DNA of 53,980 nt, from assembly GCA_015680685.1 (NCBI GenBank), contig MNCI01007961.1, positions 400,970 to 454,949 on the forward strand. Reading direction: 5' to 3'. The notes beneath the pieces are model-generated. The model was given only the letters and a program-made list of their open reading frames with translations. It searched no databases and had not been told where the DNA came from. Source of the DNA: Gnetum montanum. Lineage: Eukaryota > Streptophyta > Gnetopsida > Gnetales > Gnetaceae. Within the stretch, counting starts at the first letter, position 1. Each line of letters starts with the position of its first letter. Of this stretch, positions 10,601 through 21,430 are shown piece by piece. The translations under genes and the position numbers were made by a program.

Positions 10601-11860
10601 TTTAGGTCGCTAAACGCACGTTGGCGGTCCTCGGTCCATTCGAAGTTAACTCCTTTCTTGAGAAAATGTTGCATAGGATGTAATTTATCTATTAACTTCA
10701 AGATGAACCATATGATAAACTATAACCTACCCTGCAACCCACTTAGTTCTTTGAGATTTGTAGGTGGTGTTAGGTTAATGATGGCCTTAACCTTGTCGAG
10801 GTCAACTTGTATGCCAGCCTCCAATACCAAAAACCCCACCATGCATTTGGTTTTGACTCCGAACACATATTTTCTTAGGTTGAGCTGTAGGTCGTGCCTG
10901 AGACATTATTTTAGGATTAACTCTAGATCTTCTGGGTGATCTTCTAACTTCTTAGATTTGACAGCTATGTCATCTATGTAGTCGTTTAATCTCTCTAAGA
11001 GGTAATTGCTAAAGATATACGTCATGGCACGTTGATAATTTTCTCTAGCATTTTTAAACCTGAAATGCATCATGGTGTAGTAGAAAGTTCCCTAGGGGGC
11101 ATGAAAGTTGTGGTCAATTGATGTTCTAGGTTGATACAGATTTGATTATAGCCAAAAAACCCATCCATAAAGGATAGCAAGGTGTGCCCAGTTGTTGTAT
11201 CGATAAGTTTGTCGATACTCGGTAATGGGAAGTTATCTTTAATCGTTGCCTTGTTCAGATCGTGGAAGTCTATATAGATGTGTATTCCTCCCATTTTCTT
11301 AGAAACGACAATGATGTTTGACACACAATCTGAATAATCAACCGGATGGATGAAACTAGCCTGATATAGCTTAGTGATTTCATCATGCACTGCCAACGTG
11401 ATTTCAGGCTTAATATTTCATGCTTTCTATTTAACTTCTTTGATATGCAGGTCTAAAATTATGTTGTGTTATATTAGTCTCGGGTCTAAACCTGACATGT
11501 CTTCATACGACCACGTCAATACTGCAATGTTATCTTAGAGCACTCAGGATACATCATTCTGTGTTTGTTGGTTGAGGAGAAAACTAACTTTTAGAGTTTT
11601 ACTTTCTCCTCTGTGCGTAACCACAGGGACCTCAGTAAGGGGATCCTCAGTCACATCACCAGCTTCCAGGTCTAGGGTTCAGACCAAATGTTCTGGACAG
11701 TCTGGGGATATTTTCGAGGCTACTATGGTTATGTCATAAGGGGAAGCATCAGTTCCTATTAGTGCAAGATTGAGTTGTCTAATAGTTTCCCCGTATGGGC
11801 TTATTATGGCTAAGGGTGTGACTAAAGCTTCATCCATTTGTGAATTGACCTACAAAATAG
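10600..11860 (-). pseudogene. Decayed reverse transcriptase of the Tat element
   Basis: Upstream of the fingers, near 11490, a decayed VLTWSYEDMSGLDP segment matches the conserved leader of Tat and Athila RTs. The frame 11396-11070 carries VSNIIVVSKKMGGIHIYIDF, NFPLPSIDKLID, SFMDGFFGYNQI and TTFMPP. The catalytic box YIDD is intact at about 10969-10980, within NDYIDDIAVKSK. The connection segment reads GIQVDLDKVKAI near 10800. Stops near 11090 and elsewhere break the frame. The upstream gene in element order is the protease at 17514-18239, unusually far away because the opposite-strand gene lies between. Confidence 0.9.
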
Positions 11861-11944
11861 CTAATAATGGAAGTTTTTACATTTTTCTTGTCATCCTAGT
11901 GAAGTGGTAGAAGGTTTTTTAGAGATACATGTTAAAAAAAAAGG

Positions 11945-12180
11945 TTGCCAATTTAAGGTCTTAGCGGACCGTTACAATATACACATTTTGTAATAAAACA
12001 ACAAGCTAGGTTTCCTAGGTATTTGCGTCAGGTTTTTGTGAACTATGATGTAAGGTATAACGTGGCATGGCTAGCGTGTCAAAACAGCTAATTTAGGATT
12101 TTGTGCAGACCATAGTTAATGCAACCAGATTACGAGACAATAAGCTATGCATTAGTTTAGGGTCTTTACGGACCACGATC
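11945..12180 (+). repeat. Repeat cluster, three units related to the 7975-8345 array
   Basis: Units AATTTAAGGTCTTAGCGGACC (near 11950, 21 bp with the last base shared), a variant near 12090 ending GTGCAGACC, and AGTTTAGGGTCTTTACGG near 12152 share the frame AGTTTAAGGTC-GCGGACC. They border the left side of the region that holds the opposite-strand gene. Confidence 0.6.
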
Positions 12181-12639
12181 AATGCGATATCTACAATATT
12201 AATGTCGCAATCTTCATGCTTCATGTCGAACTTACATGCCTGTCATTTGGGAAGGTTTGCATTGATCAGATACAAAAACAACAACAAGTTTTCACCATCA
12301 CGCTTATAAGCAGATGGTTCATCCTGAGAGTAAACTGTAAACATCGTGAGGTTGCGCTAGGTTAAAGCAAAAAGAAAGCTTAAGTGAACGATTTTATAAA
12401 GGTAGTTTAGGTGTAACCATGGCACTGAAGATCAAAGGAAAACATGCCAAATTGGAAAACATTGATGAGGTGTAGGAGATTTTGCAGTGAATTTTAAAGG
12501 CTTGAGTCAAAACTTGGGAGGCTACTCCACTCGCCTCGTAAGTCATTTTTTACCTTCCCTGCATAATTTTTCTTTTCATTGTTATGGCATCGTAATTGTA
12601 TTTTCTCTGAAGATGTGCATTATGTTGGGTGTTGATACC

Positions 12640-12990
12640 TACTTGTGCGAGTTACACTATTGTATGTTTGTAATATTACCGCTATCACCATTGTTAGAGA
12701 TAGACCTTGCACTATTGCAAGGGTTTGGGTGATCTCAGGTAATATTGTACAAACACAATGCATAATTGGTCAGGAGTCTAGATATTGTACCCTTGTGTAA
12801 TGTAAATAGGGTTTCGTTGTCTCGCCCATAATGGTTACACGTTATGCTGGGGGTATTATCTAGTGTTACCTTTATCGCTATTGTCAGGGACAGACCTTGC
12901 ATCATCTCAAGGGTCTGGGCAGTTTTGGTAATGCATCTCTAGCGTAACATGTAATTTTTTGGGAGTCGAGATAATGAGAACCCTAGTGTT
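12640..12990 (+). repeat. Direct duplication of about 150 bp
   Basis: 12645-12795 and 12833-12985 align. Both carry a TTACC-TATCRCYATTGT block, AGAYAGACCTTGCA, CAAGGGTYTGGG, and later GGAGTC-AGATA. The units differ at about a fifth of positions. They lie upstream of the first exon of the opposite-strand gene and could belong to its promoter region. No coding content is seen. Confidence 0.7.
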
Positions 12991-15742
12991 GCATAATGGA
13001 TTCTTGTGAGCCTTTTTTGATTTTTTGTTTTGAATTGGTGGTTCTAATTTTATTAGTATGTATAAATCGTTTTTCCTAATGATAGTGTACTTTAGGGTTT
13101 AGGGTTACGCTAAAGCCCATCCTGATCATCTTGGACATTGTGGGCATTCTGTGTTGTTTACATGTCCCCACGGCCAATGTTCCTCCTTCTCATGCTCGTG
13201 TAGGGGAGGAGCGGTTTTCTTCCAAAAAGGCACACAGGAGTTTTTGCAGTTCTTCTTGCGTAATTTTAGTGTAATTATTTGGTCGCATCTATCAGCTGAG
13301 ACAGCTACCACCATTCTGGAGATGCTACTGGTTAGGTCAACATAGAGCATCTTAACATTTCTGGTGGACGGCTTAATCAAAACCATGAGGGGACAAGACC
13401 GCGAACAGAGTGCTAGGGGTTTGAGGCATTTATCTTGGATCTAGGAGATGCCCATGTTTGACTGTTATCATGCCTACAACACACTGTTCATGGCTCGTCA
13501 TCTCACGACCTATTTCCAGAATCCACCTAGCATCATGTATTATGTTGGCGGGTAAGATTTTTCACAGTGTTACGATGTGCTAACTATTGTTTGATTTTTT
13601 GTCGAGTATAAACGATTTTCTACATCCTGTGATGTAGGTTTTTTATCGATGTAAATGGGCTTCAAGGTGATACGGACATGCTATCTATGGCTGAAATGAC
13701 CATAAAGGAATTCACTTCCATTAGCAATGTGTGTGTTGGTGTCCTAGGACAACTAGGATTCAAAATCCCACACTACCCTATCCGCTATGTCAAGTTCTTC
13801 GCCAAGTGTAAAAACTCCAGATGGCTGGAAAAGGAGTGGACTTTGGATCGTCCTATCACCATTGAGGACGTGCAAGAGAAAATCCCACCATTTCCTTCGC
13901 CCTTTGGACATGATAAATTATGCTATGGTGGTCAACTGTATGATCTTATGGAATGAGAACAATGTATAAGATTGTGTCATTTTTCCATGTTGTCTAAACC
14001 GTTGTTTTATGTTCAGAGTTAGGGAATCATGGGAATTCACGGTTATAGCCTCTGAGCATAAGGCAAGAAATCTCTTTTTCTGTTATGGTGACATAAAATA
14101 AGTACAATGTTGGTTCTAACATGGAGTGGCCCTAGTCAACATAACCAATAACCTTTGGGAAGCTAGACTGATGGAGGTATTTTTAGCCGTAACCCCTGAT
14201 GTCACTTCCACTGAAATGTTAATCCCAGTTAACTCCTTCAGCGAAGAAGCGAGCGTCTTTACATGCATGTGCGTAACATGCGTGTGAGTTTTGATATTAA
14301 CACTCAACTATTCATCAACTTTTTTGTCATTCCTTCTAATGGTCTTTCGGTGGAAGAAAGGTCAAAGAGGAATTATATGCATTAGAATGACATAGAGGAG
14401 TGGCTAGGGATTTAAAAGAAACCAAAAGGCATCCTCGTCGATAACATCAAGCTAGAGGTGGCTAATATTATTTATCCCCTCTTTTGAGCTCGCATCTTTC
14501 CCAAGCTTCTCTCATAAGGAAGAATCCTTACCATAGAGTAGGCTTAGATCATGCGGAAGGTTATGGAGAAGGGGACATGATATAATTGGGTCAGCTACCT
14601 TGTGGAAGGCCTATAGTCTGAAATGGTCAAGCTTTGCAAGAAGCTTGAGTCTCGTTTCAATGTGCATTTTTCCTTTTTCATAGCTTACTTTTGGTGTTTT
14701 TTCGAATTCTTGGTGGTTCACAGGGATGGAGTATCGGTGTAGCAAGACTGTAACCAGATTTCCAAACCGTGGATTTCCTAGATCTTCTGCACCATTTGGT
14801 CCTAAGATCCCCCTGAAGGTATCGAGGAGTTACTTTTAATTACGACTAAGGATTTGGCAGTGCCTCCTGCATAGGGCTAGAATAGCATGGGTGGGGCACC
14901 CTCTTTTTACATCGGCAATGTGTCAAGGGGGAAACACCTGGCATCATAAATAGTGGATTCGTCAATTCAGTAGAAGAAGCATCATTCGACTGTGGAGTCT
15001 CATGGCCTGACCGACGTAGAGGGAAGGAAGCTGCGAATTAAGTTTCACAGAAATGATCCCCCAACTGGTAAGTAGAAGAGATGTGTAATTAGTTATATAT
15101 GTATTACACTTCATATAGATGTCATTGTATCGTGCAGCTCTTGTAAAAAGAAGTAAATAAAGTTTTGTTTTGACTAACTATGGCATTTGATAGACAAAAG
15201 GAAAGATGTAGAGAAGTTGACCTCTGAAACAAGGGCCATTGTTTTGCGGCATGGAGAAGGAGCCCCAATTTTGGAAAAGGAGGCCCTTATTAGTAATGTA
15301 GGCAGCACATAGGTTCCTATGCCCAAAGGAGATATGGGAGTAGAGGACGTTGAGGTCCTTTCGGATGAGCTGGGAAAGGAGAAGTGGTTTGTCAATGGTG
15401 AGTCTAACCTTTGTTTGGAGGGTAAACCTCTTGTTACTATCCCTGAGGGTTTTGTTGAATTGAGCTTTGCATTATCATAACATCTCAATTGCCTTTATGT
15501 CTACCGTGCTATGTCTAACTCATTTTGTTCACATAGTAGGCACTTTTGGTAATAGCGGCGTACCTTTGTCAGTAACCCCGGATCAGCATTTGGGTAAGAT
15601 CCCTGATAAATTCGCCTTTATGGAGGGCATCATGAATGAGATGATCAATCACCTAGAGCGAATCAATCCTGAGATTGGTATGTCATTGTTATTATGTAGG
15701 GATTATTAGCATTGCGACATTGCATTATTCTGTTATGTCTAA

Positions 15743-15765
15743 CTGTTATTATTATTATTATTTTG
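15743..15765 (+). repeat. TTA microsatellite within intron 5
   Basis: Six TTA/ATT units form part of the pyrimidine-rich run ahead of the TTTTTACAG acceptor at 15774. Confidence 0.8.
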
Positions 15766-16729
15766 TTTTTACAGGGTCTCACCTCAGATGGGATCCCAAA
15801 GAACCCGTTGACCTAGACACTACTCTTGAACCTTCACTGGAAGTGACCAAAGTGCCATGCAGTCTTTATGATGAGATGCATAAATGTGTGTTACACTTGG
15901 TCTATCCTTTATGGGAGTGTTAGAACATCAATGAAGACCTTTGGAAGAGGTTGTAGAAAATAGAAAAAGAGAAAATGACCTTGACTACTAGGGTTGAGGA
16001 CTTGGAATCACAAAACAAATTTCTACAAGCTCAAGAGACCAATGAAGATAATTGGTGGACAGCTATGATTGACTATGCCTGTTATTGGACAGTTGTCAGA
16101 AACAATGTCCAAGCCAGCTATGAGCTCATTGAGCAATGGATGCAAATGGATCTCCTAGCCCAAAAGAACCAAGATTGGAAAGATTTCAGTGTGAGTGTCC
16201 AAGCATGGAAGAAGGCACAAAAGGACCATAAGCACATGTATAAGTGAGAAAGTGTTGCCTACTACCAACATTACAGAGATTTTTCTATTGAAACGTAGTC
16301 CCTCTAGCTATTCCTCAAAGTCATTGGTGCTTCTGGAGTGTATGAAAAGTTTTAGGAGCAAGTGACAGTAAGTGCCTCCCCTAAGAGAGAAATGACTCTC
16401 CTTGGCAGGGAGACCACTGTCCCTTCCTTCTTCCCTAAACCTCCCCAATGGACTCCAATGAAAAAGGGAAAGGTGAAGGCTAGAATTGATCTAGGAGATG
16501 GTGTTTGGGCCAAGCGCATGGAGGACAAGATCATGCAATGCCTATGGGTTGACTTGGAACAAATTCCTTTCACGGCTGATGCAGGACCATCGTAGGTAAG
16601 TTGTACAACTATTGTATTCTTGTTATGCATAATTTCAATGGCAATGCTAATTTTTGCTTCATGTCAAATCACAGGATCGACAAGAGGAGGGTCCTCATGA
16701 ACAGGAGCATGGTGGAGGTGACGGCCCTC

Positions 16730-16875
16730 ATGAAGAAGGCCTGCATGAGGAGGAGCATAATAAAGATGATGGCCCTCACAAAGAGGCTCCCCATGGGGAG
16801 AAGTCCCATGAAGAGGATCGTCCACATGAAGAAACACCATGCAAAGAAGGTCCTTATGAAGATGACCCTCATGAG
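16730..16875 (+). repeat. Coding tandem repeat, GPHEE/RPHEE-type acidic units
   Basis: Units of 18-24 bp encode variants of D-GPHEE (GPHEEGLHEEEH, GPHKEAPHGEK, RPHEETPCKEGPYED). They form the acidic C-terminus of the opposite-strand gene. The unit is degenerate, so recent expansion is unlikely. Confidence 0.75.
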
Positions 16876-16969
16876 ATAGAGGTGGAGTTAAATGACGTAG
16901 ATGGAAGTGGTAACAAAGGGGATGTGTAGTGTGGCGACATTGGCCAAACATTTTGTTATGATGAAAAAG

Positions 16970-16975
16970 AATAAA
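16970..16975 (+). terminator. AATAAA polyadenylation-like signal
   Basis: AATAAA lies about 40 bp after the TAG that ends the last exon of the opposite-strand gene. It is a plausible poly(A) signal, but such hexamers are common in AT-rich DNA. Confidence 0.35.
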
Positions 16976-17064
16976 GAGTAACATTTATTTGAACAATTGT
17001 GATCGTAAAATTACATTTTTTTAATTTTTAATTTTTTTGAAAAGAAATGTATCATCAGAAAGGT

Positions 17065-17320
17065 TATACATTTTAGGCCACTGCGGGCCGCTAATAGTTT
17101 AAGGCCATTTCAGGCCAAGCCATCGTAAGCGTAGAAGAATAAAAAAAATAGTTTAAGGCCATTTTGGGTCCTCAATAGTTTTAGGCTATTTTAGGCCTCT
17201 AATAGTTTAAGGCTGTTTCAGGCTGCTAATCACACACATGGAAGGGAATAAATGAAATTGCCAGTTTTAGGCCATAGCAGGCTGTAATTAGTTTAAGGCC
17301 ATTTCGGGTCATCGATAGTT
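17065..17320 (+). repeat. Repeat cluster, about seven units of ATAGTTTAAGGCCATTTCRGGCC
   Basis: Units near 17070, 17093, 17150, 17174, 17200, 17261 and 17290 share AGTTTAAGGCC followed by six or seven bases and GGCC, GGTC or GGCTG. GGCC at both ends gives each unit a short palindromic frame. The cluster borders the right side of the opposite-strand gene region and is related to the arrays at 11945-12180 and 7975-8345. Confidence 0.8.
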
Positions 17321-17513
17321 TAAAAGCGTGATGATGACGATGTGGCATAAAAGAATGTGAACTACGTGTCAGTTGGCAACAAAAAGTGGTATGATGTTAC
17401 GCTAACATGTTTATCAATTAGCCCTGCAGCTACTTCTTGATCATTTTTATTCTTAATGATGCATATGGACGAGGAGGTTTATTACTCCATTCCTCTATGC
17501 TACCATCTTCTCC

Positions 17514-18239
17514 CTAAAAGGGTAGTTCAGCCCAAGTCAAGCTGTCATCAGCCACTATGTTGGCATGTTCAAGTGTTGGAAAAGGAGGCTGATATTCAGG
17601 GATTTCAACCTCCAAACCTTGTTCCATTTCTATGTTGTTAAGAGCTTGAGGGATCATCTTATCACCATGGATGATCACTTCCCCTCCTGTGTAGGGCAAG
17701 TGGATCTCTTGATGAATGAGTGATGAGACTATCCTTAGTTGAGCCAACCAAGACCTCCCCAAGATTAGGTTGAAACCATGCATCTCCTCAACGATGATAA
17801 ACACTTCATTTGTGGAGAATTGGTCCCCTGCTACAAAATTAATGTGTACCATTCCCTTAACTTGCACTCGTGCCCCATTGAATGAATTCAAACATGACAT
17901 TGTCGTGGGACTAATTTGGTCAATCAAACCCAGTTTATCCACTATGGGGTATGGAATTACATTGCCAGCTACCCCATCATCTATGTGTACTCTCCAAATT
18001 TGGTATTGGCCAACCCGGATAGTGATGAACATAAGTGTTGTTGTCACTTGAGCCTTCTCTGGGTCATCCTTAATGGCTTCGTCATGAAAAGTTAGTAGGG
18101 AAGGCTGGGGTTGTTCAGTGGCAGGAGGAAGCATGATCAAGTGGATTACTTCTTCATCCACTAGTAGGCTCTCATCCATGAGTATGGATGCTAACATGCA
18201 AACCATGGCCTCACGATGCTTTTGTGATGTCATGAGCAA
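17514..18239 (-). pseudogene. Retropepsin of the Tat element, long open frame
   Basis: This 241-codon frame is the longest in the window. The aspartic protease would process the Gag-Pol polyprotein. In the middle it reads WRVHIDDGVAGNVIP, which matches the Tat/Athila active-site pattern D-N/D-G-S/A-A-N. The flap-side segment is followed by FNLILGRSWLAQ, corresponding to the conserved LLGRPW motif, and then LIHQEIHLPYTGGEVII, typical of this clade. The first methionine may not be the true start because protease is normally made as part of a longer gag-pro frame. It is the best preserved part of the element, but the catalytic serine/alanine position is replaced (DDGVA), so activity is doubtful. 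Confidence 0.88.
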
Positions 18240-18277
18240 GTCATAGAGGCTTAATGTTGTATTTTTTGTTTAAGAGC

Positions 18278-21175
18278 CTATTTGACTTGCGTAAGAGCAT
18301 TGAGGAGATTGTGCCAATGATCAGGTTTCTTACTACCCTTCTCTTCTTCCATTTGTCCTAGGAGATGGATCTCCCAGGGAGGAATGGTTTCTGGTTGAGA
18401 GTTCCATTTTCTTAGGCAAGGAGAAGATGGTTGTGTGTGCGTAACATCATCTTTTTTAGGGGGAGGGGACAAGGGTGTCATAGTGAGGGGTGTAGGCTTA
18501 GGAAATCCCAACATGAAGTGGTCCTTGGCCTTGTTACCCATGATACACCCTTCTCCTTTCTTGGTAGGTTGTAATTGGAACATTGACTTAGAGATTTGCC
18601 CCAGCATAGTAGAAGCAGCTAATGGTTTTGACACCTTGATGATAAAGGGTGCCCTAGGTGTGGGCACGAGATGAGCCACAACTTTACTGATAGTGGATTG
18701 TGGAACAGAGATCAAAGATGAGACTTAGAGGATAAAAGGTTGTTGTTGAGCTACACAAGTCAATCTTGACAGGCTTGTCATCTAAGGTGGGCGAGGAGGT
18801 ACACACAACACAAAGGGTTGCTTTGGCTGTGCGTGACCACTTTCCTCTATACCCACAACATTGATAGTGTACCCTACATTATTTGCATTTAATGGGTCTT
18901 CGTACACATGCATGGACTATTTTTCTAGATGAACTAGACTACTACTATTTAAGATCAATATACCTTGATCGATCATGCATTAAATGTCATCTTTCAATGC
19001 CCAGTATTAATCCGTGTCATGACCACACAGCTAGTGATAGTCATAGAAATGGTCTAGCCTAAAGTTTTTGGGAACTGGTGGTTCATTTGGCAGGGCCAAG
19101 GAGGGGTTCTTAAGCAGCTCACAATGCTATCTATAGCATTTTAGACCCTCCTTATACACCTTCTTATGTTGAATGTGACCGGTTCCTAGTAATTGCTTCA
19201 GCAGTTTTGAAGGCTTTACAGGCATAGCTGTGTATTTTGAGCGATCTTTGCACTCAAAATTGGGCTTCAGCTGTGGCGATGCCTTAGGGGCAGGTGTTGT
19301 TTCTTGATGGGTGTTGTTTGAGCTAGTTGTGGGATCAACAAGCACCGTATATACTTTCTTATTGTTATTCTTCTTCTTAGCCCCTTCGGCTACCACTGCT
19401 ACTATCGTTGTTATAGCTTTTCCTTTGTCTTTACCCTTGTTATGGGAATTTTTGTAGACCACATACACTGGGTCTTTACCAGCCTCTACCATGTCTTGAA
19501 TGCTCTTAGTCTGAGTGAAGGCTTTCCTGAGGGAGCGGGAAGTGAGGTAATATAGTTTAGACTTAATGTAGTCATTGACTGTCCCCTTGAAGATTGCCAA
19601 TAGATGAGCCTCCACAATGGGTTCATAGATTTCATTCAAGGTTGCACTCCACCACTATATAAAATTTTTGGCTGGCTCGAGCAGATCTTATTTGACTTCC
19701 ATGAGCTGATCCAGCGTGACTTCTAGTTTCAAGTTGTATTTGAAATGAGTCACGAATTGAGTTAGCAGGTCTTCCAAGGTTGAGATGGAAGAGCATGGGA
19801 GTGCACAATACCAATCTAAAGCATTACATTTTAGGGACATAGCAAAGACACAAATGATGGTATATGGCCATTGTTGTAGTAATAACAACTCTGACTTGAA
19901 GGTAACTAGATGGGCGTTGGGATCACCTTCCCTATTGTATTTTGTGAAATGGGGGAGTGGCATCCTAGGAGGTAGCGACAAAATGGATATTTCCAAACTA
20001 ATAGGATCATCATGGTATAAATCCATGACCTTTATTATATCAGAGCTAGCAGCCTTAAGGTGTTTAACCTCCTCAGTGATGGTCTGAATAAGATGGAAGG
20101 CTTGATCAAGACCCATGGGAGAAGGGGTTGCTTGTGAAGTGGCAAGAGGAGCCACGCTGGGTGGCAAGATAGAGGTGGCAGCTTGGCTTGTGTGTGATGT
20201 TATCGGGACTATCCCTATAGGTGGTGTCATTTGTGACATCCACCACCTAGTAGGTGGTGCAAATGGGGTAACACCCGTCAACTGTGCCATGGGATATGTT
20301 GTTTGCATGACCATGGGCACAGACAATGACCCTACATTGGGGTTTAATGTTTGAGGGACTTGGTGCTAATGGTGATGAATATGAGACATCTGCGTAGGTT
20401 GTGCTACAAGGGATGATGTGTTTGGAGCCCACCACATGGTAGTAGTGGGTCTTGTCATGTAAGATGGGATGAATGTAGGTACTACATGTAATTGTAAAGT
20501 AGATGCTGCATGCACATACGGTGTCGTAGGCATAGGTATACGATGAGATGGATTATCTAACTATGTCTGCAGAGGAATGATTTGTGAAGGAACATCACCT
20601 GGGAGTGCAGTCAATGTGAAAAAATGCAATTGGGGTGAGTCCGTGATGCGGTTAGTATTAGATAATGACAAGAGCATAGTGACCATGAACAGTGGGTTTA
20701 CACAAAACATCGTAGAAGGAGGGGCCACAGTAAAGCTAGCGTGACTACCTCCCTCAAAATGGGAATCTAGATCCTCCTGCCCATCATGAATAGCTTCATC
20801 ATGGAACAACTCCTCTCGTTGTTTTGCTGAAGCCTTGGCCATCAACAGTTGATCTAAGATCCACCATTGTTGGTCTGTCAAGGGTACAGTGATGTTGGGT
20901 GAAGGAATAAATTCCTTCCCATTGTAGTATACAAACTCGTATTCATGTTTTTCTTCGAGTTCTTGTGGATACATGGGAAAATTTTTCACAAGTTTAGCAT
21001 AGAGGAAATTGTAATGTTCTCTACACTAAATGTGTCCCTCAGGCTCTTTATTTTGGAGCCTAAGGGATTCGCATGGTCGCACCAAACTAGTTGGTGGCTC
21101 AATAACACGTGTAACGTGGAGCGTTCAAGGGTTTTCGAAGTTAGAGGTATCAACAACAGTGGTTGATGCAGCCAT
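18278..21175 (-). pseudogene. Decayed gag of the Tat element
   Basis: In element orientation a start ATG at 21175 opens MAASTTVVDTSNFENP, with a stop soon after. Open parts follow at 20989-20561, 20326-19688, 19639-19127 and 18715-18278. The gag core is in 20326-19688: FTKYNREGDPNAHLVTFKSE, then ALDWYCALPCSSISTLEDL, matching the retrotransposon gag domain (DP-hL, LxWFxxLP-SIxSFxEL). Near 19040-18960 a decayed CGHDTD-YWALKDDI segment matches the zinc-knuckle-like GHDTExCxxLKxxI motif of Athila/Tat gag. The N-terminal part before 20561 has no recognised domain. The protein would form the particle shell. Confidence 0.85.
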
Positions 21176-21406
21176 TCTCTACACAGCTCGAGAGTAATGA
21201 CATCAAGGATAAAGGTTACAAGGGAAAAGATAAGCTAAGACAAAAATGGGCTTTCTATCCAGCATGATTCTAGAGGAATCATCGAAGCAACCGATCTATA
21301 CCACACGATCACGTAAACAACCACAGGGGTATTACATTTATGTCAGTCGAGAATGGGTACAGAAAACTCACAGGACTACTCGTGAAATGAAGAACAAAGG
21401 TTCAAA

Positions 21407-21424
21407 GCCCTCCTTCTAGCACCA
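21407..21424 (-). other. Probable primer-binding site of the Tat element
   Basis: On the - strand TGGTGCTAGAAGGAGGGC begins six bases after the 5' LTR. TGG pairs with the CCA end of a tRNA, and the position is right. I cannot assign the tRNA. A TTTGAACC stretch just beyond resembles a T-arm complement but may be chance. Confidence 0.5.
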
Positions 21425-21430
21425 GAAAAT

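Larger units (their letters stand above)
13385..16929 (+). pseudogene. Spliced gene of unknown family, antisense inside the Tat element
   Basis: Seven exons can be read: 13385-13551, 13638-13937, 14017-15067, 15194-15397, 15537-15677, 15775-16595 and 16675-16929. All six introns (53-139 bp apart from exon ends, 79-139 bp long) are GT-AG and keep the reading phase (2, 2, 1, 1, 1, 0). Spliced length is about 980 codons with one frame break near 14290. About two dozen in-frame stops occur, nearly all one C-to-T or G-to-A step from Gln, Arg or Trp codons. Exon 2 is fully open and reads PIRYVKFFAKCKNSRWLEKEW. Exon 6 has a likely coiled coil (TRVEDLESQNKFLQAQE) and is rich in Trp and Gln. Exon 7 encodes an acidic tail of GPHEE-like repeats and ends in a stop with AATAAA about 40 bp on. 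I do not recognise the family. It may be a captured host gene or an extra element gene; its start is not certain. Confidence 0.75.

Noticed and set aside
13126-13386. 86-codon - strand frame near the first antisense exon
   Set aside because: No similarity to Tat proteins in the element's coding direction and no motif; treated as chance.
16654-16984. Long frames on the - strand across the acidic repeat tail
   Set aside because: They are shadows of the GPHEE repeat, which keeps all frames open; the + strand frame joins in phase to the upstream exon.
21400-21424. Assignment of a specific tRNA to the Tat primer site
   Set aside because: TGGTG and a TTTGAAC stretch fit a tRNA end in general, but I could not match the acceptor stem to a known plant tRNA with confidence.
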